Source: Chitinophaga sp. YR627 (lineage in GTDB: Bacteria > Bacteroidota > Bacteroidia > Chitinophagales > Chitinophagaceae). From it: a stretch of DNA of 64,000 nt. The first letter of the stretch is position 1. Every line of letters starts with the position of its first letter. The stretch covers positions 124,001-188,000 of the forward strand of contig NZ_FOUX01000006.1 of NCBI RefSeq assembly GCF_900114995.1. The letters are read 5' to 3'. The notes beneath the pieces were generated by a model, which was given only the letters and a program-made list of their open reading frames with translations, had not been told where the DNA came from and ran no database searches. Shown in pieces: positions 45,132 to 53,956 of the stretch. Made by a program: the position numbers and the translations under genes.

Positions 45132-46136
45132 ATGAACAGAAAAGTAATGACCCTGGATGAGTTTACTATCCAGGAGCTAAGGAATTACCCCGGAGCAACA
45201 GGACAACTGTCTGGTTTATTGCGTGATATAGGACTTGCGGCCAAGCGTGTCAACGTGGAAGTCAACAAGGCCGGTATCGCGGATATTCTTGGAGAGGCAG
45301 GCAAAATCAATGTACAGGGTGAGAAAGTCAAGAAACTGGATGAATTTGCCAATGATCAGTTCATCAGTTCTCTGCGAGGTAGTATTTATTGCTGCGGAGT
45401 AGCCTCTGAAGAGGAAGAGAACTTCATCGCCTTTGACGACGAGCACTCCAAAAACTCCAAGTATGTGGTGCTGCTGGACCCCCTGGACGGATCCGGTAAC
45501 ATCGACGTCAATGTCTCTATCGGTACCATCTTTTCTGTTTATCGCAGGTTAACGCCTACCGGTACTGTCTGTGAACTGGAGGATTTCCTGCAACCGGGCT
45601 ATGTACAGATCGCAGCCGGTTACATCATCTATGGTTCCTCCACGATGCTGGTATACGCGACCCGCCGTAGTGTACAGGGCTTTACGCTCGATCCGTCTAT
45701 CGGAGAGTTCTGCCTGTCCCATCCGAACCTTAAATGCCCTGTAGAGAGTGATATCTTTTCCGTCAACATAGGTTACTATCATCTCTATGAAGATAAGGTC
45801 CGTAACGCGATCGACTATTTCCTGGCGAAGGATGAACATGGAAAAATATACCGCCATCGCTTTGTAGGATGTATGGTGGCAGAAGTACATCGTACGCTTA
45901 TTCAGGGAGGAATTTTCATGTATCCGGCTTTTGGAAAATATGCAGGGGGCCGTTTGCGTTTATGTTATGAGTGCAACCCCATGTCATTCATTATGGAAAA
46001 GGCAGGCGGACTGGCAATGGCTACCGGCAGACAAAGACTGCTGGAACTGAAACCATCCAAATTACACCAGCGTGTACCCGTATTTTTAGGGTCCAGAAAC
46101 ATGATGGATGTATGGCAGCGAATAGTAAATAGTTAG
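45132..46136 (+). CDS. fbp: fructose-1,6-bisphosphatase, class I
   Basis: 334 aa from the ATG giving MNRKVMTLDEF; 35 extra in-frame residues upstream look non-coding. Gluconeogenic phosphatase. The metal site LLDPLDGSGNIDVN and GGIFMYP plus the C-terminal EAGG-like MEKAGGLA are family-typical. Its start lies about 180 bp from lysC, in divergent orientation. Confidence 0.94.
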   Translation: MNRKVMTLDEFTIQELRNYPGATGQLSGLLRDIGLAAKRVNVEVNKAGIADILGEAGKINVQGEKVKKLDEFANDQFISSLRGSIYCCGVASEEEENFIAFDDEHSKNSKYVVLLDPLDGSGNIDVNVSIGTIFSVYRRLTPTGTVCELEDFLQPGYVQIAAGYIIYGSSTMLVYATRRSVQGFTLDPSIGEFCLSHPNLKCPVESDIFSVNIGYYHLYEDKVRNAIDYFLAKDEHGKIYRHRFVGCMVAEVHRTLIQGGIFMYPAFGKYAGGRLRLCYECNPMSFIMEKAGGLAMATGRQRLLELKPSKLHQRVPVFLGSRNMMDVWQRIVNS

Positions 46137-46236
46137 AAAAAAATGCAAATATGAGCTTTTGGTATAACTATTGCTAAACCAGCACTGGTTATCTTTGTCT
46201 AATGTCAATTATTTATTATCTATTACCATACACACT

Positions 46237-46767
46237 ATGAACCGCAAGCTCACATTTGCCGTATTCGGATTTTTTCTGACTTTCCACCTGTTCGTCTTTT
46301 CCTGTTCCAGATCGGCAGCACCTGCTAAGAGCAGCACCACTGTAAAAGAGGGCCCTGCTCCCGTTAGTAAGGAACCGACCGCCGACGGCGACGCAAAACT
46401 GATCAAGGACATCCTTTATTATACCAACGAGTTCAGAGCCACCAAAGGTCTGCCTCCCCTTAAACTGGAATCCTACTGCTCACAGCTGGCCCAGAAGCAC
46501 AGCGACAACATGGCCTCCGGCAAAGTAGCCTTCGGTCATGATCAGTTTGAGATCCGTAATGACGCTGTTACACTTAAATTTCATGGTGTATCCGGCGTAG
46601 GAGAGAACGTAGCTTATGGTAACCTGGATGCGAAAGGTGTGGTAGATGGCTGGATTAAGAGTCCTGGTCACCGTCGTAATATGCTGGGTGACTTTAACCT
46701 GATCGGCATCGGTGCTACACAGAAAGGAAAGGTGACCTATTTTACGCAGTTTTTCGTGAAGAAATAG
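46237..46767 (+). CDS. CAP/SCP domain lipoprotein
   Basis: 176 aa. Lipoprotein signal ending in VFSCSR, a linker of Ser/Thr/Pro/Lys, then a CAP domain (about 55-176): TNEFRATKGLPPL, AQKHSDNMAS, FGHDQFEIR, GENVAYG and SPGHRRNML. CAP proteins with conserved His in the fold are secreted and of varied or unknown function in bacteria. An upstream extension to 46171 is open but starts without context. Confidence 0.9.
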   Translation: MNRKLTFAVFGFFLTFHLFVFSCSRSAAPAKSSTTVKEGPAPVSKEPTADGDAKLIKDILYYTNEFRATKGLPPLKLESYCSQLAQKHSDNMASGKVAFGHDQFEIRNDAVTLKFHGVSGVGENVAYGNLDAKGVVDGWIKSPGHRRNMLGDFNLIGIGATQKGKVTYFTQFFVKK

Positions 46768-46888
46768 TCAGGTCACTTAGGAATTACAATTGAGAATGAA
46801 GCATTGAATGCTGCGGAGACAGATAACAATTGAAAAACCGCATTCTTGCATGTTAACTGATCTAAGAGATTAATCTATAGCTTTTTAT

Positions 46889-46925
46889 ACGAGGTGCCTC
46901 ATCATCTGAGGCACCTCGTTTTTTT
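46889..46925 (+). terminator. terminator
   Basis: A perfect 13-bp stem (ACGAGGTGCCTCA / TGAGGCACCTCGT), 5-nt loop, followed by seven T. Confidence 0.93.
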
Positions 46926-46993
46926 ATGTCACTTTATAATGTCTTAAAGGTTTTCAGGAGAATTGTTGCTCAGTTTAGGGGCATTTATGTCCC

Positions 46994-47030
46994 AATTCCT
47001 AATTCTTAATTATTAATTCTTAATTGAATT
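46994..47030. repeat. TTAATTCTTAATT repeat
   Basis: Three near-copies of the AATTCTTAATT motif, ending 13 bp before the ABC ATPase start codon; same motif as at 12439-12551, 55312-55343 and 57383-57408. Confidence 0.7.
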
Positions 47031-47043
47031 GTAATTTAGTCCC

Positions 47044-47808
47044 ATGGAAAAGAGGAAGATTATCGAAGTAAAGGACCTGGTGAAGCAATATGGCGATTTT
47101 ACGGCAGTTAAAGGCATCAGTTTCGACGTTTACGAACATGAAATATTCGGCCTCTTAGGCCCTAACGGCGCAGGTAAGTCTACCACCTTAGAGATCATAG
47201 AGACATTGAGGGATAAAACCTCCGGAACAGTGATCGTTGATGGATATGACCTGGATAAAGACCCGGAATCCATTAAAAAACTGATAGGAGTGCAGTTACA
47301 GAGTTCAGGATATTATCCCGGACTGAACCTGACAGAACTGATAGAGCTGTTCTGCGGACTGTACAACCAGGAAGTAGATCCCAAAGAACTGCTGGCCTCT
47401 TTTAACCTGGAAGATAAAGCGAAAGCGAAGTATAAAGAGCTCTCCGGCGGACAGAAACAGCGTTTTTCCATTGCCACAACGCTGATCAACAAGCCTAAGA
47501 TCATATTTCTCGACGAACCCACAACCGGTTTAGATCCACAGGCAAGACGTAATCTCTGGGACCTGATCCAGGAGGTACGCGCCAAGGGTACAACCGTTGT
47601 TATAACCACACACTACATGGACGAAGCCGAATTCCTCTGTGATCGCTGTGCGATCGTTGACAGCGGCCGTATCATTGCGCTGGAGTCTCCTGACACCCTG
47701 ATCGATCAGCTGGTGGCAGGCGGATTTGAGCGTAAGAAAGAAGTGAAGAAAGCCAACCTGGAAGATGTGTTCATTCACATGACCGGCAAAGGCCTGAGAG
47801 AAGATTAG
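47044..47808 (+). CDS. ABC transporter ATP-binding protein
   Basis: 254 aa. Walker A GPNGAGKS, signature LSGGQKQR, Walker B IFLDEPTTGLDP, and switch His in ITTHYMDEAE, as in drug/multi-export ABC-2 type ATPases. The usual membrane permease gene is not next to it; the next two genes are a YfiT-like enzyme and a Nudix hydrolase on the same strand, so the permease must be elsewhere. Confidence 0.9.
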   Translation: MEKRKIIEVKDLVKQYGDFTAVKGISFDVYEHEIFGLLGPNGAGKSTTLEIIETLRDKTSGTVIVDGYDLDKDPESIKKLIGVQLQSSGYYPGLNLTELIELFCGLYNQEVDPKELLASFNLEDKAKAKYKELSGGQKQRFSIATTLINKPKIIFLDEPTTGLDPQARRNLWDLIQEVRAKGTTVVITTHYMDEAEFLCDRCAIVDSGRIIALESPDTLIDQLVAGGFERKKEVKKANLEDVFIHMTGKGLRED

Positions 47809-47858
47809 TGTGGGGATCCTCCCGATTATTCTAATACCCAAATCATACTGACACGATT

Positions 47859-48401
47859 ATGGACATCGACCTGGAGCAACTCAAATACCCTATCGGCAAA
47901 TTCGAAGCGCCTGCTGAGATCTCAGACCGCGCTTTGAAAGGTTACATTAACGACATCAGATACTTACCGTCCCTGATTGAGATTGTAGTACAAAGTCTGG
48001 ACGAAGCGCAGTTAGCCACTCCCTACAGACCCGAAGGCTGGACGGTATACCAGGTTGTGCACCATCTGGTGGACAGTCACACGCAGGCACTCACCCGCTT
48101 CAAATGGGCGCTGACGGAAGATAATCCTACCATCAAGGCCTATAATGAAACTGCCTGGGCAGAATTGCCGGATGTGAAGAAAACACCCATCAATGTTTCG
48201 CTAACTTTATTACATGCCTTGCATACCCGTTGGGTAAACCTCATGGAGAACCTGACTCCGGAACAATGGGCCCGCACATTTGTACATCCTGAAAGCGGTA
48301 AAACCATCGCTTTAAGGACGCTGGCAGGCACTTATTCCTGGCATGGCCTGCACCATATGGCGCAGATCGAAAGACTGAAAGAACGCAATAACTGGCACTA
48401 A
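47859..48401 (+). CDS. YfiT/BstA-type metal-dependent hydrolase or bacillithiol transferase
   Basis: 180 aa DinB-like four-helix protein. The start YPIGKFEAPAE, the VVHHLVDSH segment and the YSWHGLHHMAQIERL end match YfiT (DinB_2) proteins, with His residues that form the metal site. In Firmicutes relatives the family includes bacillithiol S-transferases. The Bacteroidota thiol partner is uncertain. Confidence 0.85.
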   Translation: MDIDLEQLKYPIGKFEAPAEISDRALKGYINDIRYLPSLIEIVVQSLDEAQLATPYRPEGWTVYQVVHHLVDSHTQALTRFKWALTEDNPTIKAYNETAWAELPDVKKTPINVSLTLLHALHTRWVNLMENLTPEQWARTFVHPESGKTIALRTLAGTYSWHGLHHMAQIERLKERNNWH

Positions 48402-48419
48402 ACTATAAACAGAAGAATC

Positions 48420-48986
48420 ATGGCATCATTAGATTGGAAAACATTAAGTTCAGAATACCTCTTTAAAGACAACTGGCTTACGGCTCGTCGCGATACATGC
48501 GAAACACCTCAGGGAAAGATTGTAACACCTTACTACGTGCTGGAATACAATGACTGGGTAAACTGTGTCGCCGTAACAGCAGACGGCCGTATTATTATGG
48601 TCCGCCAGTTCAGACAGGGCATTGGTAAAGCCGTCCTCGAAATTCCCGGTGGCACCATGGATGACACCGATCCATCCCCCGAATTTGCAATGCGCCGTGA
48701 GTTACTCGAAGAAACCGGTTACGAATTTGAGAAACTCATTAATCTCGGTGCTGTTGCTCCTAATCCCGCCTCCAGCAATAACCTTACACACATGTTCCTG
48801 GCCACCGGCGGCAAAAAAGTGCAGGAACAGGACCTCGACGAAAATGAAGAGATCGAACTTGTCCTCATGGATCTCGAAGACGTAGAAAAGCTGCTCCTCG
48901 ACAACCAGATCCTGCAAAGCCTGCACGTCAGCTGTCTGTTCTATTCATTACTACGCCTGAAGGAACTGAAGATCCAAAAGGCTTAA
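48420..48986 (+). CDS. Nudix hydrolase (ADP-ribose pyrophosphatase-like)
   Basis: 188 aa. Nudix box spread over GGTMDDTDPSPEFAMRREL and EETGYE, preceded by RQFRQGIGKAVLEIPGG, the ADP-ribose pyrophosphatase pattern. It hydrolyses a nucleoside diphosphate linked to another moiety; substrate not certain. 18 bp after the YfiT gene, likely cotranscribed with it and perhaps the ABC ATPase. Confidence 0.9.
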   Translation: MASLDWKTLSSEYLFKDNWLTARRDTCETPQGKIVTPYYVLEYNDWVNCVAVTADGRIIMVRQFRQGIGKAVLEIPGGTMDDTDPSPEFAMRRELLEETGYEFEKLINLGAVAPNPASSNNLTHMFLATGGKKVQEQDLDENEEIELVLMDLEDVEKLLLDNQILQSLHVSCLFYSLLRLKELKIQKA

Positions 48987-49107
48987 GGAACGCATCGCAG
49001 CTTTGCAGAACTAAACTGCCAACTGTATATTACCTGCTACCTGAATTACCAATAGTCTGGTGTCGCACGCATTGTATATTTTACTTTGATAGTGGGTCGG
49101 TCGTCGA
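48987..49107. other. intergenic before palindromic element
   Basis: Nothing recognisable; part of an 884-bp gene-free interval that holds two inverted repeat elements, a long hairpin and a terminator (each listed separately). Confidence 0.4.
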
Positions 49108-49267
49108 TGCTGCGGTTTCAGATAGGCTTGCGGACTACGCCCCTTGCAGAGGCGGGCGATTGGGCATTTTCAATCGTGGGGACAATGAAAGTCTATTAAA
49201 CCCCTGTCAATCGTATAGGGCTCTGCAATGGGCTAAGGCCCGCAAGCTCTATCTGAAACCCTCCGCT
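49108..49267. repeat. palindromic MITE-like element, copy 1
   Basis: About 147 bp core (49114-49260) bounded by inverted termini GGTTTCAGATAG / CTATCTGAAACC, extended inside by CTTGCGG/CCGCAAG, TTGCAGAG/CTCTGCAA and CGATTG/CAATCG, so the whole unit can fold into one long interrupted hairpin. No coding capacity. The flanking 6-7 bp (TGCTGC, CTCCGCT) also match those of copy 2. Confidence 0.85.
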
Positions 49268-49345
49268 GTTACTGCCGGACATGAGCTTTATGGCTTAAGG
49301 TGAAAATGAGTTGTTGAGAAGGCGGTCATGATGAATGTAAAATAA

Positions 49346-49402
49346 GAACGCTTGTATATCAGACATCATTTAATGGTGCTGACATACAAGCGTTCCTTTT
49401 TA
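49346..49402. terminator. very long hairpin between the repeat copies
   Basis: A 12-bp perfect stem (GAACGCTTGTAT / ATACAAGCGTTC) continues with interruptions into a further 4 and 6 bp; followed on the plus strand by CTTTTT. It may terminate the Nudix operon or belong to the repeat locus. Confidence 0.6.
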
Positions 49403-49620
49403 TGTATATAGTGCATTAATCTTTCCTGAGTGCAGGTTAGTATACTATTAATGTAATGAAGATAACGATAACGCTAATGGTAGCGATAAAGAAGCTCGTC
49501 AAGATACCTGCAAACAAAAAGACACTGTCAGAAAAGGATTGCACAGGAATGTCCGATTGAGCTCGCATATGCCAGACACAATTACTACCTGCAGCACATA
49601 TGCCCACGGCTGGCTTTAAG

Positions 49621-49781
49621 AGCGGAGGGTTTCAGATAGAGCCTGCGGGCCTTAGCCCATTGCAGAGCCCTCCACGCCTTGCAGGGGTTTAATCATCCCC
49701 CTAACGTCCCCGCGCTTGACAACGCCCAATCGCCCGCCTCTGCGAGGGGCGTAGTCCGCAGGCCTATCTGAAACCGCAGCA
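49621..49781. repeat. palindromic MITE-like element, copy 2 (inverted)
   Basis: Reverse-oriented copy of 49108-49267: the same termini and the same internal order (reading the other strand), with most differences in the central ~50 bp. The pair is separated by about 350 bp and so forms a large imperfect inverted repeat. Confidence 0.85.
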
Positions 49782-49817
49782 CCGCCGGATCACACACTAT
49801 CCCAGGATGCAAAATAA

Positions 49818-49850
49818 AAAAGGACTGCATAACAACTATGCAGTCCTTTT
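49818..49850. terminator. bidirectional terminator
   Basis: A perfect 14-bp stem (AAAAGGACTGCATA / TATGCAGTCCTTTT) just 21 bp past the folC stop. Confidence 0.9.
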
Positions 49851-49870
49851 AAAAACTATAAGCTGGTTAA

Positions 49871-51157
49871 TTACATCACCTCGGCAACAATAAAGAAGCT
49901 ACCACACACCAGCACAATATCATCTTTATGCGCCTGCTGCTTCGCCGCCAGAAACGCCTGTTGCACGCTTTCATACGCATGCCCCCTGAGGCCATGCTGA
50001 TGCCCCAGCTCGGCCAGCTCCTGTTGATCCATCGCCCTTGGCAACTGCGCCTTACAAAAATAATACGTCGCCGCAGATGGAAACAACGGCATCACCTTAT
50101 TCACTTCTTTATCCTTCACAAAGCCGGTAACAATATGCAAATGCCTGTATACCATATGCTGCAGCTGCTGCACAATTTCTGTGATCCCTGCTTCATTATG
50201 TCCTACATCAAAGATCGTCAGCGGATCATGTGCAACCGTCTCCCAACGCCCACGTAATCCGGTCAGTTTTTTAACATGCGCCAGTGCGGTGAAGACTGTC
50301 TGCTCCGGCAGTTCCCAACCCAATTTCTGCAGGATTTTCCATGCCGAAAGCACACCCATGATATTCTTCATCTGGTATTGACCGGTGAGGTCAGTCCGGA
50401 TGGACTTCATATCGCCGCTATGCGTATGCTGGACGCCCAGTTTTAGTTGTCCCTGTGCAAACTCTGTCTCCTGGATCAGCCATTCCTGGTCTGCGAAGTG
50501 GATCGGAGCACCCAGGAAGGCGGCTTTATCGATAAAGACAGACGCAATTTCGGATTGCGTCTGGGCTATAACGACCGGCACATTTTCCTTGATGATGCCT
50601 GCCTTTTCCGATGCGATCTCTGGCAGGGTATTGCCAAGGATATGCATGTGGTCATAACTGATATTGGTAATGACGGATAGTTCGGGGATGATGATATTGG
50701 TGCTGTCCAATCTGCCGCCGAGACCTACTTCAATGATGGCGATATCAACCTGTTCCAGTGCAAAGTACTGGAAGGCCATGGCGACAGTCATTTCAAAGAA
50801 GGAAGGTTCGAGACTTTCGATAGCGGGCTGCATCTGTTCGACGAATTCCACAACAAATTCCTTTGAGACCATTTCTCCGTTAATACGGATCCGCTCACGG
50901 AAGTCAAGCAGGTGAGGGGAGGTATACAATCCTGTCTTGTAGCCCGCCTGCTGGAAGATAGCTGCCAGCATATGACTGGTAGAACCTTTTCCGTTAGTAC
51001 CGGCAACATGTATGGATTTGAATTTATGCTGAGGATCGCCGAGCTGTTTACAAAGCTCGATGGTGTTGTGAAGGTCCTTTTTAAAGGCGCTGGCACCTAC
51101 CCGGGTGAACATGGGTAGCTGCTGATAGAGGTAGTCAACCGTTTCCTGGTAGTTCAT
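49871..51157 (-). CDS. folC: folylpolyglutamate synthase / dihydrofolate synthase
   Basis: 428 aa from the ATG giving MNYQETVDYL. ATP-dependent addition of glutamate to folates. Mur-ligase family signatures: HVAGTNGKGSTSHMLA (ATP loop), GLYTSPHLLDFRERI, IIEVGLGGRLDSTN, SYDHMHILGNT, and TIFDVGHNEAG. Possible second start two codons upstream. Downstream of the DUF5723 and TonB genes on the same strand. Confidence 0.93.
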   Translation of the reverse strand: MNYQETVDYLYQQLPMFTRVGASAFKKDLHNTIELCKQLGDPQHKFKSIHVAGTNGKGSTSHMLAAIFQQAGYKTGLYTSPHLLDFRERIRINGEMVSKEFVVEFVEQMQPAIESLEPSFFEMTVAMAFQYFALEQVDIAIIEVGLGGRLDSTNIIIPELSVITNISYDHMHILGNTLPEIASEKAGIIKENVPVVIAQTQSEIASVFIDKAAFLGAPIHFADQEWLIQETEFAQGQLKLGVQHTHSGDMKSIRTDLTGQYQMKNIMGVLSAWKILQKLGWELPEQTVFTALAHVKKLTGLRGRWETVAHDPLTIFDVGHNEAGITEIVQQLQHMVYRHLHIVTGFVKDKEVNKVMPLFPSAATYYFCKAQLPRAMDQQELAELGHQHGLRGHAYESVQQAFLAAKQQAHKDDIVLVCGSFFIVAEVM

Positions 51158-51243
51158 ATACATTTGGTATGCCGGAACAAATACAAGATTTGTTCCGGAC
51201 CCCAAATGTAAATTAACTCATATAAATATCGTTGGTAAAATTC

Positions 51244-52713
51244 TTAGAAGTTGGTGCCTGGGCAACCTACTTTACCTTCACCGCGTTTGATAGGAATGAT
51301 ACGCAGGGCGATGAAGCCGTCCAGACGGTTTTTATTCTTCTGGAAGAGGTTAGATAACATGGTGGTAGATCCGATCACCAATGGTCCGAGACGCAGACCA
51401 AGACCTGCATCGAACTGTCCGTTACGGTTGACGCTCAATGGCAGATAGCCACCGACATGACGGCCTTCATAGCGTGGCGTTGCCTGGAAGTAGGACATCA
51501 CGTATGTTTTGCTCGGATCGAATTTGCCGGAATTTAAAGCGAGTCGGCCAGCTGCATTTATAAAGAAGCGACCATCTATATTATAGTCAGCCATCAGGTT
51601 CAGTGCGGCAGGCGTGTTCATACGGAACTTATCGTCTGTAGGCAGTTCTTTGAAATAAGTGCTGACACGACGGTAGTAAGCCTGTACACTTTCACCCCTG
51701 CGTTGTCTCAGATCGCTGGTATTGATATTTTCTGTACGAAGATCCAGGTCTTTGCTGGCAGGCGTCTTTTTATAGGTGATGCTACCAAGGTCGGTGATCG
51801 ATACACCTAAACGGAGTCTGTAGTCGTCCGCTTCCGGATTCCATTGAGTGTCATCATAGCCGGTCAGACCGTCTATCACTTCACGCCATTCGTAGGTGAT
51901 CCCCAGGTCCATCCCCAGCCCCATATTACCGAATAATTTATAATTGCTCAGGGTAGGACTTTCCCAGTTGGCGAGTCCGTCGCTGTAGGCCACTTTCAGC
52001 GTACCATCATTGATCTCACCATTGGTAGGAGAGTGCATCACAAAGGAAGCGCCTTCCACCTGTGCGTAACCTGCGGCTACACCAGAGAGGAGTTTTAAGG
52101 TAGCACCGGCTTTGAATACCGTATTACCATCATCTTTCAGTACACGGGCATAGGTAAAACCGAACTCATTCCACCAGTGGAAGCTGGCGTTTACCCATTC
52201 CATATCAAAACGCTGGTTGTTAAACCGGGGGTTCGGGAAGTCCAGTGCAAAGAAGTTGGCTACATCAGTCGTGGCGTTACCACCGTTGACCATTGAACGT
52301 ACACGCCAGGTGAACGCAACAGAGCTGAGTTCATCGAGGGAATACAGTACAGAAGGCATCATCACGTCTATGTTTCCCCATGCAAACTGTCTGCCTGTAC
52401 TGGCAGTATCCAGGAAGTAATCACGGTTCCTTTTCAGGTCTCTCAGTGAATCTGGTGGATGCAGGAGAATTGAGCGTGGGAAGCGGATATATGTGTTACC
52501 GGCAGCAGCATTGATACCGGCAATGTTAACGTCCCATTTGTAATGTGTACCTGCGGCCATCGCAGGGTTGTTGGGAACACCATGAATACCTGCGTAATGG
52601 CTATTGGAATAACCTCCTAAGGTAAACTGAGCCCGGGCCTCATATGACCCAAATAAAGAAATGGCAATGAATAACAGTCGTAGATGTCTTAACAGCTTTA
52701 CACGAAATGGCAT
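51244..52713 (-). CDS. DUF5723 outer-membrane protein
   Basis: 489 aa with signal peptide (cleavage near ARAQ). Starts QFTLGGYSNSHYAGIHGVPNNPAMAAG and continues as an all-beta sequence with a glycine/aromatic rhythm, as in the DUF5723 (PorV-like, FadL-fold style) outer-membrane proteins of Bacteroidota. Role unproven. Between tonB-like and folC genes. Confidence 0.8.
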   Translation of the reverse strand: MPFRVKLLRHLRLLFIAISLFGSYEARAQFTLGGYSNSHYAGIHGVPNNPAMAAGTHYKWDVNIAGINAAAGNTYIRFPRSILLHPPDSLRDLKRNRDYFLDTASTGRQFAWGNIDVMMPSVLYSLDELSSVAFTWRVRSMVNGGNATTDVANFFALDFPNPRFNNQRFDMEWVNASFHWWNEFGFTYARVLKDDGNTVFKAGATLKLLSGVAAGYAQVEGASFVMHSPTNGEINDGTLKVAYSDGLANWESPTLSNYKLFGNMGLGMDLGITYEWREVIDGLTGYDDTQWNPEADDYRLRLGVSITDLGSITYKKTPASKDLDLRTENINTSDLRQRRGESVQAYYRRVSTYFKELPTDDKFRMNTPAALNLMADYNIDGRFFINAAGRLALNSGKFDPSKTYVMSYFQATPRYEGRHVGGYLPLSVNRNGQFDAGLGLRLGPLVIGSTTMLSNLFQKNKNRLDGFIALRIIPIKRGEGKVGCPGTNF

Positions 52714-52842
52714 ATGCAGTAATTAGTTGGCAGTTCGGTTTCCCCCCAATAACGCAAATATCTAGCCGTTTATTGGCGGGCACTACAAAAGAAAATGGGA
52801 AAAGATCAGCGATCTCTTCCCATGCAAATATATTTAAATATC

Positions 52843-53727
52843 TTATTGTACTTTAAAATAAAATCTAATAAGAGCGAACTGTACTTCCGGTGCGTCGTCG
52901 TTTACGTTGTATTTCAGCTGAGAGGCTGCTCTTTTTGCAATTTCAATCAGACGTGGGTTATTCAGTGTAGAACCTTTCAGGGAGTGCGAAGTTGCAATTA
53001 CGTTACCCTGTCTGTCTACCTTGATATTAACCGCAATATAACCCGATTCGTCTCCGTCGTAGGTAAGTGAAGGCTTGCTCAGCAGGGTACGGCCATTGAG
53101 ACGGAAGTCTGAACGTCCGCCGCCAAGACCACCACCGGTATAACCACCACCGTCCGGGTTACCATTGATCTGGCCACGGTCGCCGGGTTTACCTGTATTA
53201 CCCTCGCCGGTAGAGTTGTTACTGCTCTGGGCATTATTTCCGCTGTTGCTGCTGCTGGAGCTGCCACCTGCGTATACTGCTTTCGGTTTTGGAGCAGGAG
53301 GTACCGGCGCTGGCGGATTATCTGAATTCTTTTTAGGAGGCGTTTTTGTTGGTTTTGGTTCCAGGTTTTTGGTTTCCCTGGGTTTCTCCACCGGTTTTTC
53401 CGGTTTGGTGATCTCCGGAGCCTCTTCGTCGTCCTGTGTGGCAATGTCTTCCTGGGTAGCATTGTCAGCCGAAGGCACAGGTTCGTTCTGAGGGGTTGAT
53501 GCACTGGCCTCTCCACTGCTCGGCGGATTCGGGTTCAATGGTTGTTCATCTCCCATACCCTCATCTGAAGTACCGAGATTCACTTCCATCCCCAGATCCT
53601 GATCCGGTAAAGGAGGCGGTGCAGAGAAACCTGCCAGTAGCAGCACAACTAACACTAATGCGTGTACGGCAATGGTGGCGCCGGCTGCTTTTAAATTTTT
53701 GTCTGTATTGTCTTCTTTTTTCGGCAT
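52843..53727 (-). CDS. energy transducer TonB-like protein
   Basis: 294 aa from the ATG giving MPKKEDN. A short cytoplasmic start, one membrane segment (~16-36), a long Pro/Lys/Glu-rich periplasmic stretch, a Gly/Ser/Asn-rich segment (~150-205) and a C-terminal TonB-like domain (SGYIAVNIKVDRQGNVIA onward). It links inner-membrane ExbB/ExbD energy to outer-membrane receptors. No exbB or exbD gene lies next to it; the upstream gene is a divergent transporter. Confidence 0.88.
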   Translation of the reverse strand: MPKKEDNTDKNLKAAGATIAVHALVLVVLLLAGFSAPPPLPDQDLGMEVNLGTSDEGMGDEQPLNPNPPSSGEASASTPQNEPVPSADNATQEDIATQDDEEAPEITKPEKPVEKPRETKNLEPKPTKTPPKKNSDNPPAPVPPAPKPKAVYAGGSSSSSNSGNNAQSSNNSTGEGNTGKPGDRGQINGNPDGGGYTGGGLGGGRSDFRLNGRTLLSKPSLTYDGDESGYIAVNIKVDRQGNVIATSHSLKGSTLNNPRLIEIAKRAASQLKYNVNDDAPEVQFALIRFYFKVQ

Positions 53728-53956
53728 ACCCAAAAGTAAGGATATTTTTTAAAGTGTATACAGCCTGTCCGGTCCGTCGTGTCTTTCTTATCCTGTATAT
53801 TATAGCCCGTCCTGATAAACTCCTGAATCCCAATATTTCCGACTGCCAGGTCCTGAAATGGGAGCAGATAATTATTTAACTGTTTTTCATGTGCAATTAT
53901 TATTGCCGGCATCAACTTTATTCACCTAATTTTGTACCATCTTTAGAGCTTCAGGG

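Noticed and set aside
52714..52842. Missing exbB/exbD expected beside the TonB-like gene
   Set aside because: The gap is only 129 bp with no frame; energiser genes must be elsewhere, which is common in Bacteroidota.
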